From Bacteroidales bacterium (GTDB lineage: Bacteria > Bacteroidota > Bacteroidia > Bacteroidales > WCHB1-69), in contig JAKSMI010000001.1 in assembly GCA_024400635.1 (NCBI GenBank), positions 257,534 to 321,533 of the forward strand: DNA of 64,000 bases, in the 5' to 3' direction. Positions within the stretch are counted from its first letter, which is position 1; every line of letters begins with the position of its first letter. The notes beneath the pieces are model-generated. The model was not told where the DNA came from. It saw nothing but the letters and a program-made list of their open reading frames with translations, and searched no databases. The translations under genes were made by a program, and so were the position numbers. Shown piece after piece: positions 9,417-17,341 of the stretch.

Positions 9417-10016
9417 CTATTTCTCTTCCATTTTCTTTTTCAATACTTCTAACTCTTTTTTCAGGGCAGCCACTTCGTCGTCGTGTTCTCGTTTAACCGA
9501 GTGCTTGAATTTCACCATCGCGAGATTGAGTTCAAAAGAGGTTTCCTCCGATTGTTTGGGCAGTGTGCTGTCCAATATTTCAGACACCAACTGTCCGCTA
9601 CGTTTCAGCAGGGTCTTCTGTTGTGGTCCGTCTTCTTCCGCTTGCGGAATCTCCACCACCACACGAGCCAGTTCACGAAGTTTGGCATACGCCTCCACAA
9701 TGGCTATGGTGGTTTGCACGGCCTGAGGACTTTTCAAAATGGTGGCCAGCATATACAAGCCTTTTTCCGTGAATGCTTTCGGCAATGTCCTCATTTTACT
9801 CCAATTTGCGGTCAAAAATTTTGACCGCAAATACGAAAACTCTTGTTGCTCAAGTGGAAATATATATCCATCAGGGAACTTTTCAGGGTTGTTCTTGACT
9901 GCCTGATTAATTTCTTTTGTTTGCACACCGTACAGTTCGGCGACATCACAATCGAGAATAACCTGTTGGTTTCGAAGTGTGATGATTTTTGATTCTACGT
10001 TTTCTAATTCTTCCAT
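9417..10016 (-). CDS. ORF6N domain-containing protein
   Basis: 199 residues from the ATG at 10016 (MEELENVES). An upstream in-frame ATG at 10094 lies before the apparent promoter, so I reject it. The N-terminal ~90 residues are an ORF6N domain: KIITLRNQQVILDCDVAELY, NPEKFPDGYIF, and later LRSKF and AFTEKGLYMLATIL. The C-terminal third is a charged helix (LKKELEVLKKKMEEK) likely to form a coiled coil. ORF6N is a DNA-binding module of phage and mobile-element proteins, but stand-alone chromosomal copies are common in Bacteroidota. It sits, in opposite orientation, between the two T9SS paralogues, so it may mark an insertion. Role unknown. Confidence 0.88.
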   Translation of the reverse strand: MEELENVESKIITLRNQQVILDCDVAELYGVQTKEINQAVKNNPEKFPDGYIFPLEQQEFSYLRSKFLTANWSKMRTLPKAFTEKGLYMLATILKSPQAVQTTIAIVEAYAKLRELARVVVEIPQAEEDGPQQKTLLKRSGQLVSEILDSTLPKQSEETSFELNLAMVKFKHSVKREHDDEVAALKKELEVLKKKMEEK

Positions 10017-10042
10017 CGTGTTTCGTTTTAAATTTCTGCCGC

Positions 10043-10073
10043 CAAAGATACTACAATAAGAAGATGGTGTCAA
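10043..10073 (-). promoter_or_regulatory. Promoter of the ORF6N gene
   Basis: Minus strand shows TTG at 10073-10071, a 20-bp spacer and TATCTTTG at 10050-10043, matching the Bacteroidota -33/-7 arrangement. It is 27 bp upstream of the ATG at 10016 and inside the longer in-frame ORF, which fixes the start choice. Confidence 0.75.
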
Positions 10074-10261
10074 GTGTAAAATGCTGTGTTGCAAATTGTT
10101 GAAAAATTGCAGAAAAAGATGTCATTTTTGCAACTTAGTATAGGGAATATGCATATTTTCATTTTTGGCATTTTCTTTCCAGGAAACATTTGAGAGGGCG
10201 AATTTCGGAGAAAATCGAAAGGAGGACTTCAATTTGCCATAAGATTTCCCAGCCTCCGTAG

Positions 10262-10281
10262 GGACGCGATTCATCGCGTCC
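10262..10281. repeat. Palindrome GGACGCGAT-TC-ATCGCGTCC
   Basis: Perfect 9-bp inverted repeat with a 2-nt loop in the ~680-bp non-coding stretch 10017-10693. The GACGCG/CGCGTC style is that of small dispersed palindromes found in many Bacteroidota intergenic regions. I see no gene in this stretch; the 93-codon frame through it has no recognisable features. Confidence 0.8.
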
Positions 10282-10362
10282 GCCGCGTTGGTCGCTGACG
10301 CTTCTAATTCACACATTAAAATAAATAAAATTATTAAAATTAATTTTAATGAATGGAAACCA

Positions 10363-10373
10363 CGCCGTAGGCG
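10363..10373. repeat. Short palindrome CGCC-GTA-GGCG
   Basis: Second copy of the GCCGTAGGC core seen at 9401-9415, here with a 4-bp stem, in the gap before the second T9SS paralogue. Confidence 0.5.
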
Positions 10374-10385
10374 GGGAAACAACGG

Positions 10386-10462
10386 CCCACGAATTTTCAC
10401 CAATTACCACGAATGAAGATTATTCAATACATAATTCGTACCCATTCGTGCTAATTCGTGGG
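10386..10462. repeat. Inverted repeat built of iterated CACGAAT motifs
   Basis: The outer arms CCCACGAATT (10386-10395) and AATTCGTGGG (10453-10462) are perfect complements. Inside are further CACGAAT or ATTCGTG copies near 10409, 10434 and 10443, so five half-sites point inwards. This resembles dispersed intergenic repeats of Bacteroidota and not a terminator, since no T-run follows. Confidence 0.7.
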
Positions 10463-10693
10463 AAAAGCAAGTGTGATAACGAATTGGTTTTCAATTGTAT
10501 AAAATAAATTTTCAAAAAAATGCATATTATAGTGCAACAATAACACCACTTATTTCGTCTTCACATAAAGGAACATTGGCATCTGCCTCGCAACTGCAAA
10601 GACTTAACACATAACCTTCCAAATACTGAACTCATTGACACATTGCCATATAGCCGTATCACCCTTTGATTATCAACTTTAAATTTTAATATT

Positions 10694-12694
10694 ATGAAAA
10701 AGCACCTTACCCTATTAACAACAATCCTCCTCGCCGTTCTCACTGCCTCCGCCCAGGGAGAGTGGAAGTGGGCCAACTACTGGACGGGCAACGACGACCC
10801 GATGAACGGCAATAATCCATTCAATTACATCGTGCGTACCGCTTTTGACGATGACGGGAATATTTATGTGTTCGGTAGCTTTGGCGGAAATGCTTCAATT
10901 TATGACCAATCTCAAGATATTTCTATTGCTAGCGATGTCACCATAGCGTTGGCCAATACCCCAGGTGCCGTTTTGGCAAAATATGATACGATGGGGAATC
11001 TGTTATGGAAAAAGTCTATTAAAGGAAGCCATGATAATAGTTGTTTACCTTATGATATGGCTGTTCAGAACGACCGTATTACCATTGCAGGTGAATATAG
11101 TTGGGATTACGGTTCTAACAATAAATTATGGTTTATTGACACCTTGATCTCTCAACAAGTTGCACTCTCCTATCCTTCAAATGAATTTCATCCTCCATTT
11201 ACTTTTGGACACTACACATATTTCGTTTCTTTCGATTTAAATGGTAATATGCTTGAATCACATTTCATTAAAACTCTAACAAGAGAGTTGTATGACGGTC
11301 AGCACTTTGAATATCCTTTGGGTCAAAGGTTGGTTGGTGCTTACCCTGTCTGCATGGACGGTCAGAACAACACATATATTGCAATTTCAACCCAATATGG
11401 AGGTGTGGATTCTTTGCCTTTCACCATCATAATAGATGAAGATTCCTTAAAAACTTATCAGATTTTCTTGCCCGGGAATTGTGTTGATCCTTCTTATGTA
11501 GTCAACAATATTTTGATATACAAATTTACCCCCACATGGGAACTGGATTGGGCGAAGGTTGTAATAAGCAATACTGATGGCCTTGCCTCTTTGATTCCTA
11601 ACGATACTATAAATCCTCCGTATTTTTTTCCTTACATTGGAGGTCTGAATATTGATGAAAACGACAATTTATACCTTTCTGGAACTATAGAAGGAATGGA
11701 CATGGCAGACGCATTCAACCAATATCCAATGAGTATTTTTTGGGACGATTCTCATTTCGCCACTGTAAATGACCATGGATTGGCTATGAGTTTGCCATTT
11801 GTCATCAAGTATAATTCCAGTGGCAACGTACAATGGGCCAATCAGGCCTTTGTTAGAAACCCAGCCAATACAGCATTGAATCTTAGAATATCATGGACTG
11901 ACAATTGTGTAACAGATGATGCAGTTTATCTTGTAGGAAATGCAGATTTGCTTGAAGGATTAAGTGCCCAATATTTTTTCGACAATGAGAACAACACAAT
12001 GCCAATAACCCAAAGCTCCGCTTACTTCGTTAGATTCAACAAAATTAACGGAGAATATGAAAGTTCCGGCATTGTTCCTGGCGAAAAATCGGCGTTCCGC
12101 ATAGGGAAAACTGCAAGGCCTGCTGTGATAAACAACCACTTGCTGATGATGCCAGCAAACTACACAAACACTTTATGGCAGCTTTGCTATTTCAATACCA
12201 ATGGGATATTTGAGAAAGCAGATACAATTTCCCATTCTCATAATAAATTCTCATCAAGGCATGATGTGAAAATCGATGAACAGGGTCATATTTTATGCGG
12301 TATGACCACAAGTGAAGACCTGACTTTCGGCAATGACCTCACCCTCAATTTTGACGACCACCAACACAGTCACGCTGTTGTCGCCTATCGTTCCGACCCG
12401 TCCATTTTGGTACCGTACCCGGAGGATACGACAGGGATTGCGGAGCATAGTGTCAAGGTCAATGTGCGTTTGTGGCCTAATCCCTCAACGGACAAAATCA
12501 CCATCGAGAGCGAAGATGCCTTCCCGATAAAGTCCGTCTGTATAGCCGACATGCAGGGTACCATCGTAGGCATCCTACCCGTGGATGACACCCGCTGCAC
12601 CCTCAACGTCAGCAACCTGTCCGCCGGCACCTACATCGCGCACGTAGAAACCAAGGCCGGCATCAGCGACTGCAAATTCGTGGTGAAACGGTGA
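10694..12694 (+). CDS. T9SS-secreted beta-propeller-like protein, paralogue 2
   Basis: 666 residues, same architecture as the gene at 7407: signal peptide (MKKHLTLLTT start, cleavage after TASAQ), an almost identical start of the mature protein (GEWKWANYWTGNDD), propeller-like blades with DDDGNIYVFGSFGG, DGQNNTYIAIS and DENDNLYLSG, and a type A sorting domain with VRLWPNPSTDKI. The sorting-domain DNA is virtually identical to paralogue 1, but the last 18 residues differ (ending CKFVVKR, not GKVVKK). The middle ~450 residues are clearly diverged. No good TAnnTTTG box was found in the upstream gap. Function unknown; probably a cell-surface or secreted protein. Confidence 0.85.
   Translation: MKKHLTLLTTILLAVLTASAQGEWKWANYWTGNDDPMNGNNPFNYIVRTAFDDDGNIYVFGSFGGNASIYDQSQDISIASDVTIALANTPGAVLAKYDTMGNLLWKKSIKGSHDNSCLPYDMAVQNDRITIAGEYSWDYGSNNKLWFIDTLISQQVALSYPSNEFHPPFTFGHYTYFVSFDLNGNMLESHFIKTLTRELYDGQHFEYPLGQRLVGAYPVCMDGQNNTYIAISTQYGGVDSLPFTIIIDEDSLKTYQIFLPGNCVDPSYVVNNILIYKFTPTWELDWAKVVISNTDGLASLIPNDTINPPYFFPYIGGLNIDENDNLYLSGTIEGMDMADAFNQYPMSIFWDDSHFATVNDHGLAMSLPFVIKYNSSGNVQWANQAFVRNPANTALNLRISWTDNCVTDDAVYLVGNADLLEGLSAQYFFDNENNTMPITQSSAYFVRFNKINGEYESSGIVPGEKSAFRIGKTARPAVINNHLLMMPANYTNTLWQLCYFNTNGIFEKADTISHSHNKFSSRHDVKIDEQGHILCGMTTSEDLTFGNDLTLNFDDHQHSHAVVAYRSDPSILVPYPEDTTGIAEHSVKVNVRLWPNPSTDKITIESEDAFPIKSVCIADMQGTIVGILPVDDTRCTLNVSNLSAGTYIAHVETKAGISDCKFVVKR
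12315..12637 (+). repeat. Near-identical 3' segment, copy 2
   Basis: Partner of 9016-9338: 322 of 323 bases identical, same orientation. Such identity limited to one internal block of otherwise diverged paralogues points to recent gene conversion or unequal recombination. Confidence 0.95.
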
Positions 12695-12780
12695 TGAAAG
12701 GATGATTTTAGGTGCGGTTTGTAGCGACGCGGCGCATCTCTACTTTCGAATTATTAAATGGTATTGCTTTGCGTTGTTAT

Positions 12781-12837
12781 CTATCGATAAGCTGCGAAAG
12801 TTGAAAAAAAAAATACATTTTCGCAGCTTATCGGTAG
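12781..12837. repeat. 19-bp inverted repeat upstream of the AAA+ pseudogene
   Basis: Arms at 12781-12799 and 12819-12837 are complementary at 18 of 19 positions (core GATAAGCTGCGAAA), with a 19-nt A-rich spacer. A T-rich tract follows on the plus strand, so it could terminate the T9SS transcript, or it could be the operator/promoter region left from the intact ATPase gene. The gap 12695-12903 otherwise holds a degenerate GTAG...CTAC palindrome at 12721-12743 and no gene. Confidence 0.75.
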
Positions 12838-12903
12838 TTTTTTTTCTATTTTTTCAGTTTGAAAACTTGAAATTATGGTTGCAAATATCATTGCACGCAC
12901 GAG

Positions 12904-13623
12904 ATGCATCTGCATCCGTTTACTTTGGCAGAAACAGAAAAATATTTCGTTTCAAACGGATTCACCTGGAAAAGGCTGAGTATCCTTCAAACCTATATGG
13001 CAGTAGGAGGCGTTCCCTATTATCTAAGTCTCTTTGATAAAACAGAGAGTCCGGCCGTTGGACTCGACCGTCTGTTTTTCAGCGACGATGCCGAACTCCA
13101 AAAAGAATACAAACGGCTGTTCTCTTCTTTATTCCGCAATTCAGAACCCTATCTTGATATCATTTCGCTTTTGGCTAAAAATTCTCGCGGGATGACGCGC
13201 GAGGAAATATCCTCAGCACTTAAAATTGACAACAACGGAAAACTGGGGGATATGCTTGATAATTTGATTTATTGTGATTTCATTAGGAAATTCAATGTGC
13301 GGAATAAGAAAATCAAGACCAATTCGGCATTGTATCAACTGACGGATTTGTACACGATTTTTTACAATACCTTTGTCTCAAAGAAAATCGTCGAAGAACA
13401 TTTCTGGACTCGCAATGTTGCTTCTTCAAATGTGAAAGTATGGTACGGACTGGCATTTGAAAATGAGTTTTTCAGGATAACCCATCGCATAGAGGCATTC
13501 CAGACCGAGACAGAAACGAAAAGCAGTATAATCCCAACTATGATAACAACATTTGGCCTGTCAAAAGGAATGTACAACGACCAGATTCCTGTTCAGCTGA
13601 CTATGGATGACCTGTTTTTATAA
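12904..13623 (+). pseudogene. AAA+ ATPase (archaeal/Bacteroidota type) remnant
   Basis: The 239-codon frame matches the C-terminal part of the ~470-residue AAA+ ATPases common in Bacteroidota: MHLHPFTLAETEKYF, YMAVGGVPYYLSLF, LFFSDDAELQKEY, SRGMTREEISSAL, then a jump to IEAFQTETETKSS, MITTFGL and TMDDLF. Two parts are missing. The whole N-terminal P-loop/Walker ATPase domain is absent (homology starts at the first Met), and about 65-85 residues between AFENEFF and the IEAFQ segment, where the family has its nuclease-like domain with QID and EIK residues, are deleted in frame. It therefore should have neither ATP-binding nor nuclease function. The start is arbitrary. Family membership is from memory of its motifs. 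Confidence 0.75.
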
Positions 13624-13765
13624 TGCTGATGGAAAGCCGACTTTGTTCGGTCTTGAGAAATTGTAAAATGCGCAGTCCATCGGCATTTTCGTGAAAGGCG
13701 TGCCTAAAATGAGCCAAATCCTTGGAATTTTTGCGAAGTGGCTGCCATAAATCGTCACTTTTGAA
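13601..13765 (-). pseudogene. Possible coding remnant without start codon
   Basis: Between TAA (13766-13768) and TAG (13601-13603), the minus strand is open for 54 codons and reads protein-like, including KNSKDLAHFRHAFHENADG and LRILQFLKTEQS. There is no ATG and the 3' end overlaps the AAA+ pseudogene. I do not recognise the family. It may be the tail of a decayed gene. The rest of the gap to 13912 holds only the pcm promoter. Confidence 0.3.
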
Positions 13766-13818
13766 TTATTTTTCTAAAAAACAATAAAAGAAATCAATTA
13801 TCAAAAAAAAGAAAATAG

Positions 13819-13826
13819 TATATTTG
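13819..13826 (+). promoter_or_regulatory. Promoter -7 element of pcm
   Basis: TATATTTG matches TAnnTTTG, about 87 bp upstream of the pcm start; no clear -33 TTG. Confidence 0.5.
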
Positions 13827-13912
13827 CAACAGCTATTTCGTTGAAGCGTAAATACCATATTTTATTAAAATCTAACGCTATACAATTTTCATACGCAAAA
13901 TAAAATTCTATA

Positions 13913-14566
13913 ATGGACTATTTGTTATTGGGGGCGAAGAAGAATCTCATCAAGAACTTACGAAAGAAGGGCATTTGTGACGAGCAGGTGTTGGCCGCTT
14001 TCGACAAGATTGACCGCCACTTGTTCATGGACTCGTTTTTATGGGACAAGGCATACGAAGACATGGCGTTGCACATCAATTGCGGGCAGACCATTTCGCA
14101 GCCTTCCACTGTTGCGTTTCAGACACAGCTGCTGCAAGTAAAACCTGGCGAAAAAGTATTGGAGATAGGCACTGGTTCTGGTTTCCAGGCGGCCATTTTG
14201 GGCGCTTTGGGAGCTCGCGTATTCTCCATCGAACGACACCTCGAACTCTTTAGCAAAGCAAAAAATCTTCTCGCCCAAATCAATGAAAAAATCATAGTCC
14301 ATTTCGGCGATGGCTTCCAAGGATATGAAAGATACGCTCCTTTTGACAAAATCATTGTCACCTGCGGAGCGCCAGAAATCCCTCAAAAGCTGTTCAGGCA
14401 ATTGAAAGTTGGCGGATTAATGGTCATTCCTGTCGGCATTGACAGCCAAGTGATGAAAAGAATCACCAAAATCGACGAAGAAAATTTCAAGGAAGAATCC
14501 TTTGGAAACTACAATTTCGTACCCATGCTTGAGGACAGAATGAAAGATTCCAAAACCGTATTTTAA
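13913..14566 (+). CDS. pcm: Protein-L-isoaspartate O-methyltransferase
   Basis: 217 residues, the usual length for PCMT, which methylates isoaspartyl residues in damaged proteins using S-adenosylmethionine. Diagnostic motifs: GQTISQPSTVAFQTQLL (about residues 62-78), the SAM-binding VLEIGTGSGFQAAIL (about 83-97), acidic VFSIER, and IIVTCGAPEIP followed by LKVGGLMVIPVG. It ends six bases before the convergent thioredoxin-like gene, with no room for a terminator. Single-gene unit with its own promoter. Confidence 0.96.
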   Translation: MDYLLLGAKKNLIKNLRKKGICDEQVLAAFDKIDRHLFMDSFLWDKAYEDMALHINCGQTISQPSTVAFQTQLLQVKPGEKVLEIGTGSGFQAAILGALGARVFSIERHLELFSKAKNLLAQINEKIIVHFGDGFQGYERYAPFDKIIVTCGAPEIPQKLFRQLKVGGLMVIPVGIDSQVMKRITKIDEENFKEESFGNYNFVPMLEDRMKDSKTVF

Positions 14567-14572
14567 CAGATT

Positions 14573-16027
14573 TTAACGCTGAAACATCGGATTGTTATCC
14601 TTAGCAGCTTCCGGGTAGAAACGACGCAACAACACATCCGAAAGGCCATTAGATGCTGAAGGCATATAGCGTTGCAAAACCGTTCCATCTTCATCCAACA
14701 AGATATAATCAGGCAACGAATTCATTTCTAATTCGTTAAGCCACTCATACTGCTGGTTAAAATGTAAAAACTGCCAATCAAATTGTGGATATTTATTCAG
14801 GAAAGCCTGCAACTTATACTTGTCAAAATCGACGCAAACGCTCACTAAGGTCAGCGAATCCTTATACTGATCGGCCAAATTCTGAAGCAAGGGCATTTCG
14901 CGCACACACTCCACGCAATCCGTACGGAAAAAATGCAATAAAACACATTTTCCCTTCAGTTTCTTCAAAGTAAAATCCTTGCCGTTAGATTCTTTGAACT
15001 TCACATCGCAAACTGGATTATCGTATCCAAACTTATTAATCAAATCCAACATATTGTCAATAATCGGTTGATGTTCAGTAAAATGAGAATTTGCCTGCAA
15101 CTGCATCAGCATAGTTTCAATATTACTTTTATTGAATTCCGGATGATTCAAGTATAATTGACCCAAAGACTTGACAATCACCAGTTCACGCAAACGTTCA
15201 TTGACGAGGAACGGATCCTTGCCAACCTCGTTGAACAACATCTGATAATCTGCATTATCATTAATGCCAACAAACACATTTTCAAGATTTATCTTCAAGG
15301 AATTGAAAATATAATCATCATAAAAAGTGTTAAAAAGGTTCATATATGCAGGATTCTGATACAAAATATGATCATTATCCAAGTATTTCTTGAACAAAGT
15401 ATCGGCATCTTTGCTCCAGTACATCATATCAAGTTCTGAAAGAGAATAATACAAATAAGATTGATAAAAATCGTAAGGATTATATTGAATCGGATATTTG
15501 TCATTCAGATATTGGGCAACCGAATCGTAGGCATTCAAATCATGATCATAAATGATTTTGAAGGCACGTTCATTGAAAGCGGTAGTAAAATCGTAATTGA
15601 AGTTATTGACACGCCTATTCAAATCATTTTCATCAGAATTGCTATTTTTGATTTTCAAAAAGCCATTATAATCCTGGGGAGAAAAAAGGCTGAACAATTC
15701 TGGGTCCATGTCGATAGTGAAATTGTATTTCTTTTGAGGTTCGATTAAAAATTCGGCTCTGGAAGTACGGATTTCGAGTTGAACGAGTTTTATCTCGCGG
15801 GTAGGGAAAGACAATTCGAAACTCCCATCCTTTGCGATTTTGCAGCGTGCCACGGTTTTCGGAACATAAGTCAGCAAATCGTCGTAGGCGACAAGGCGAA
15901 CTTCTTCGCCAATGGCAAAATCGGCATGGCCATGGATTACTGCCGGGGTTATTTTCTGTGCTGCCAAAGAAAACGTCAGCCATAAAAAGCACAAGGAGAC
16001 TGCAACTTTTTTCGAGAAGATAATCAT
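14573..16027 (-). CDS. Thioredoxin-like (TlpA/redoxin family) envelope protein
   Basis: 484 residues with a signal peptide (MIIFSKKVAVS start, cleavage after SLAAQ). The first ~150 residues look like the beta-rich N-terminal domain (DUF4369-like) often found on Bacteroidota TlpA proteins. The C-terminal ~140 residues are a redoxin fold: KGKCVLLHFFRTDCVECVREM has the redox pair CVEC near residue 372, followed by VSVCVDFD and SLPDYILLDEDG with the cis-proline (LPDY). The CxxC is intact, so a thiol-disulphide role in the periplasm is plausible. It lies 16 bp behind coaD and is probably the last gene of tsaC-coaD-redoxin. Confidence 0.85.
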   Translation of the reverse strand: MIIFSKKVAVSLCFLWLTFSLAAQKITPAVIHGHADFAIGEEVRLVAYDDLLTYVPKTVARCKIAKDGSFELSFPTREIKLVQLEIRTSRAEFLIEPQKKYNFTIDMDPELFSLFSPQDYNGFLKIKNSNSDENDLNRRVNNFNYDFTTAFNERAFKIIYDHDLNAYDSVAQYLNDKYPIQYNPYDFYQSYLYYSLSELDMMYWSKDADTLFKKYLDNDHILYQNPAYMNLFNTFYDDYIFNSLKINLENVFVGINDNADYQMLFNEVGKDPFLVNERLRELVIVKSLGQLYLNHPEFNKSNIETMLMQLQANSHFTEHQPIIDNMLDLINKFGYDNPVCDVKFKESNGKDFTLKKLKGKCVLLHFFRTDCVECVREMPLLQNLADQYKDSLTLVSVCVDFDKYKLQAFLNKYPQFDWQFLHFNQQYEWLNELEMNSLPDYILLDEDGTVLQRYMPSASNGLSDVLLRRFYPEAAKDNNPMFQR

Positions 16028-16043
16028 ATCAAATTCTATAAAA

Positions 16044-16493
16044 TTATTCTAAGACAAAAGAAACATAATCGGAATAATCGGCGTGGTGATGATACAATTC
16101 GCGCACCAAGGAGGATGACAAATGGGCAAATTGAGGGGTGGACATAAAGAAAAGCGTTTCCACCTCAGGTACCAAATGCCGATTGGCTTCAGCAATATCG
16201 TGTTCATACTGGAAATCCAACGAATTTCGCAGTCCACGAATTATGAATTTCGCACCGACGTTTCGACAGAAATCAACAGTAAGGCCCTGGTATTTAGCCA
16301 CTTCAATCTTCTCAGACTGAAAGGTCTGTCGAATCCAATGCAAACGTTTTTCGATGGGAAAAAAACATCTCTTATCCGGATTATCGCCGATGGCAATGAC
16401 AATCTTGTCGAAGAGCGGCAAAGCCATCTTCACGATTTCCTCGTGACCTTTGGTCAGCGGGTCGAATGAGCCAGGGAAAACTGCGATATTCAT
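16044..16493 (-). CDS. coaD: Pantetheine-phosphate adenylyltransferase
   Basis: 149 residues. CoaD transfers AMP to 4'-phosphopantetheine, the penultimate step of coenzyme A synthesis. Motifs: AVFPGSFDPLTKGHEEIV at the N-terminus, where TKGH is the nucleotidyltransferase (T/H)xGH motif; KFIIRGLRNSLDFQYE; and HLSSSLVREL, the equivalent of ISSTxVR. It is about ten residues shorter than the E. coli enzyme but complete. The gene begins three bases after the tsaC stop. Confidence 0.97.
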   Translation of the reverse strand: MNIAVFPGSFDPLTKGHEEIVKMALPLFDKIVIAIGDNPDKRCFFPIEKRLHWIRQTFQSEKIEVAKYQGLTVDFCRNVGAKFIIRGLRNSLDFQYEHDIAEANRHLVPEVETLFFMSTPQFAHLSSSLVRELYHHHADYSDYVSFVLE

Positions 16494-16496
16494 AAA

Positions 16497-17060
16497 CTAC
16501 TCTCTAACCACAACGAAATTATAATCATCAATGAATTTGATAAGCCGTGAGGGCTTGTAATCGGTAGAATCGGCAAAAGTTTCCGGGACGATATGGTCCA
16601 CCAAACTTTTAACCTGGGGTGTAATATCTGAAAAGAGTTGTGGTGCCGGCATTCCTGAAATGTTGGCCGAAGTTGAAACAATGGGGCGGTCAATTCGAGC
16701 AATAAGTTTCTGGCAGAACAAATTGCGAACAATGCGGATTGCCAATGTTCCATCATTAGAAACGACCGAAGGAGCAATATTGTAACCTTCGGGGTAAATA
16801 AAGGTGGTTGGGCGCGACGGTTCGTTAATTAAATCCCATGCTATCAATGGAATACGCTTGACATAAAGAGGAAGTCTATCACTTTTGTCGAGCAATACCA
16901 GCATGGATTTTCCTTCAATACGCTGTTTGATAGCAAAAACCCGTTTTACGGCCTCCTCATTGGTGGCATCACAACCCAAGCCCCAAATCGTATCCGTAGG
17001 ATAAAGAATCACTTTGCCTTGGAGTAGTAATTCGGCACATTTTTCAATTTCAGCTTCCAT
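16497..17060 (-). CDS. tsaC: L-threonylcarbamoyladenylate synthase (TsaC/Sua5 family)
   Basis: 187 residues from the ATG at 17060 (MEAEIEK). A further in-frame start at 17087 overlaps the promoter and is less likely. TsaC makes threonylcarbamoyl-AMP for the t6A37 modification of ANN-decoding tRNAs. Motifs: KVILYPTDTIWGLGCDA, VFAIKQR, and IVSTSANISGMPAP. It has only the short TsaC/YrdC domain, with no Sua5 extension. First gene of tsaC-coaD-redoxin. Confidence 0.95.
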   Translation of the reverse strand: MEAEIEKCAELLLQGKVILYPTDTIWGLGCDATNEEAVKRVFAIKQRIEGKSMLVLLDKSDRLPLYVKRIPLIAWDLINEPSRPTTFIYPEGYNIAPSVVSNDGTLAIRIVRNLFCQKLIARIDRPIVSTSANISGMPAPQLFSDITPQVKSLVDHIVPETFADSTDYKPSRLIKFIDDYNFVVVRE

Positions 17061-17084
17061 AGTTTCAACTCTTAAAACAATTTG

Positions 17085-17092
17085 CAAAATTA
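17085..17092 (-). promoter_or_regulatory. Promoter -7 element of tsaC operon
   Basis: Minus strand TAATTTTG matches TAnnTTTG, 25 bp before the tsaC ATG. Confidence 0.5.
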
Positions 17093-17219
17093 GTAAAAGT
17101 ATTGTTTGATTGTTTCAGCAAATTCGTTTTTTTTCTATTATTCGTATCTTAAAATCTTATTGGCAAGAAATCTGTCGACTGTGATGTTGTGAAGGGGGTT
17201 CTGCCGGCAATGAAACGGT

Positions 17220-17252
17220 GGAAGGGTGGTGTCTGAAAGACACCACCCTTCC
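17220..17252. repeat. Perfect 15-bp hairpin between divergent genes
   Basis: GGAAGGGTGGTGTCT (17220-17234), loop GAA, and its exact complement at 17238-17252. It lies between divergent tsaC and the lipoprotein gene, so it is not a 3' terminator of either. The CTGAAAG centre resembles the hairpin at 4940. It could be a leader structure or a dispersed palindrome. Confidence 0.9.
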
Positions 17253-17303
17253 CCAAAAATTTAAAATTAACTGCCAACGGACGAATAATTCCCAAAAAAA
17301 ATG

Positions 17304-17311
17304 TATTTTTG
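17304..17311 (+). promoter_or_regulatory. Promoter -7 element of the lipoprotein/nadC unit
   Basis: TATTTTTG matches TAnnTTTG, 31 bp before the ATG at 17342. Confidence 0.5.
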
Positions 17312-17341
17312 TAATTTTAATATCACCATATAAAAAACAAG

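Noticed and set aside
10122..10403. 93-codon minus-strand frame between the T9SS paralogues
   Set aside because: It spans several palindromes and has no signal, domain or promoter; composition looks non-coding.
12702..13037. 111-codon plus-strand frame before the AAA+ remnant as its missing N-terminus
   Set aside because: It has no P-loop or Walker motifs and lies in a different frame across the inverted repeat.
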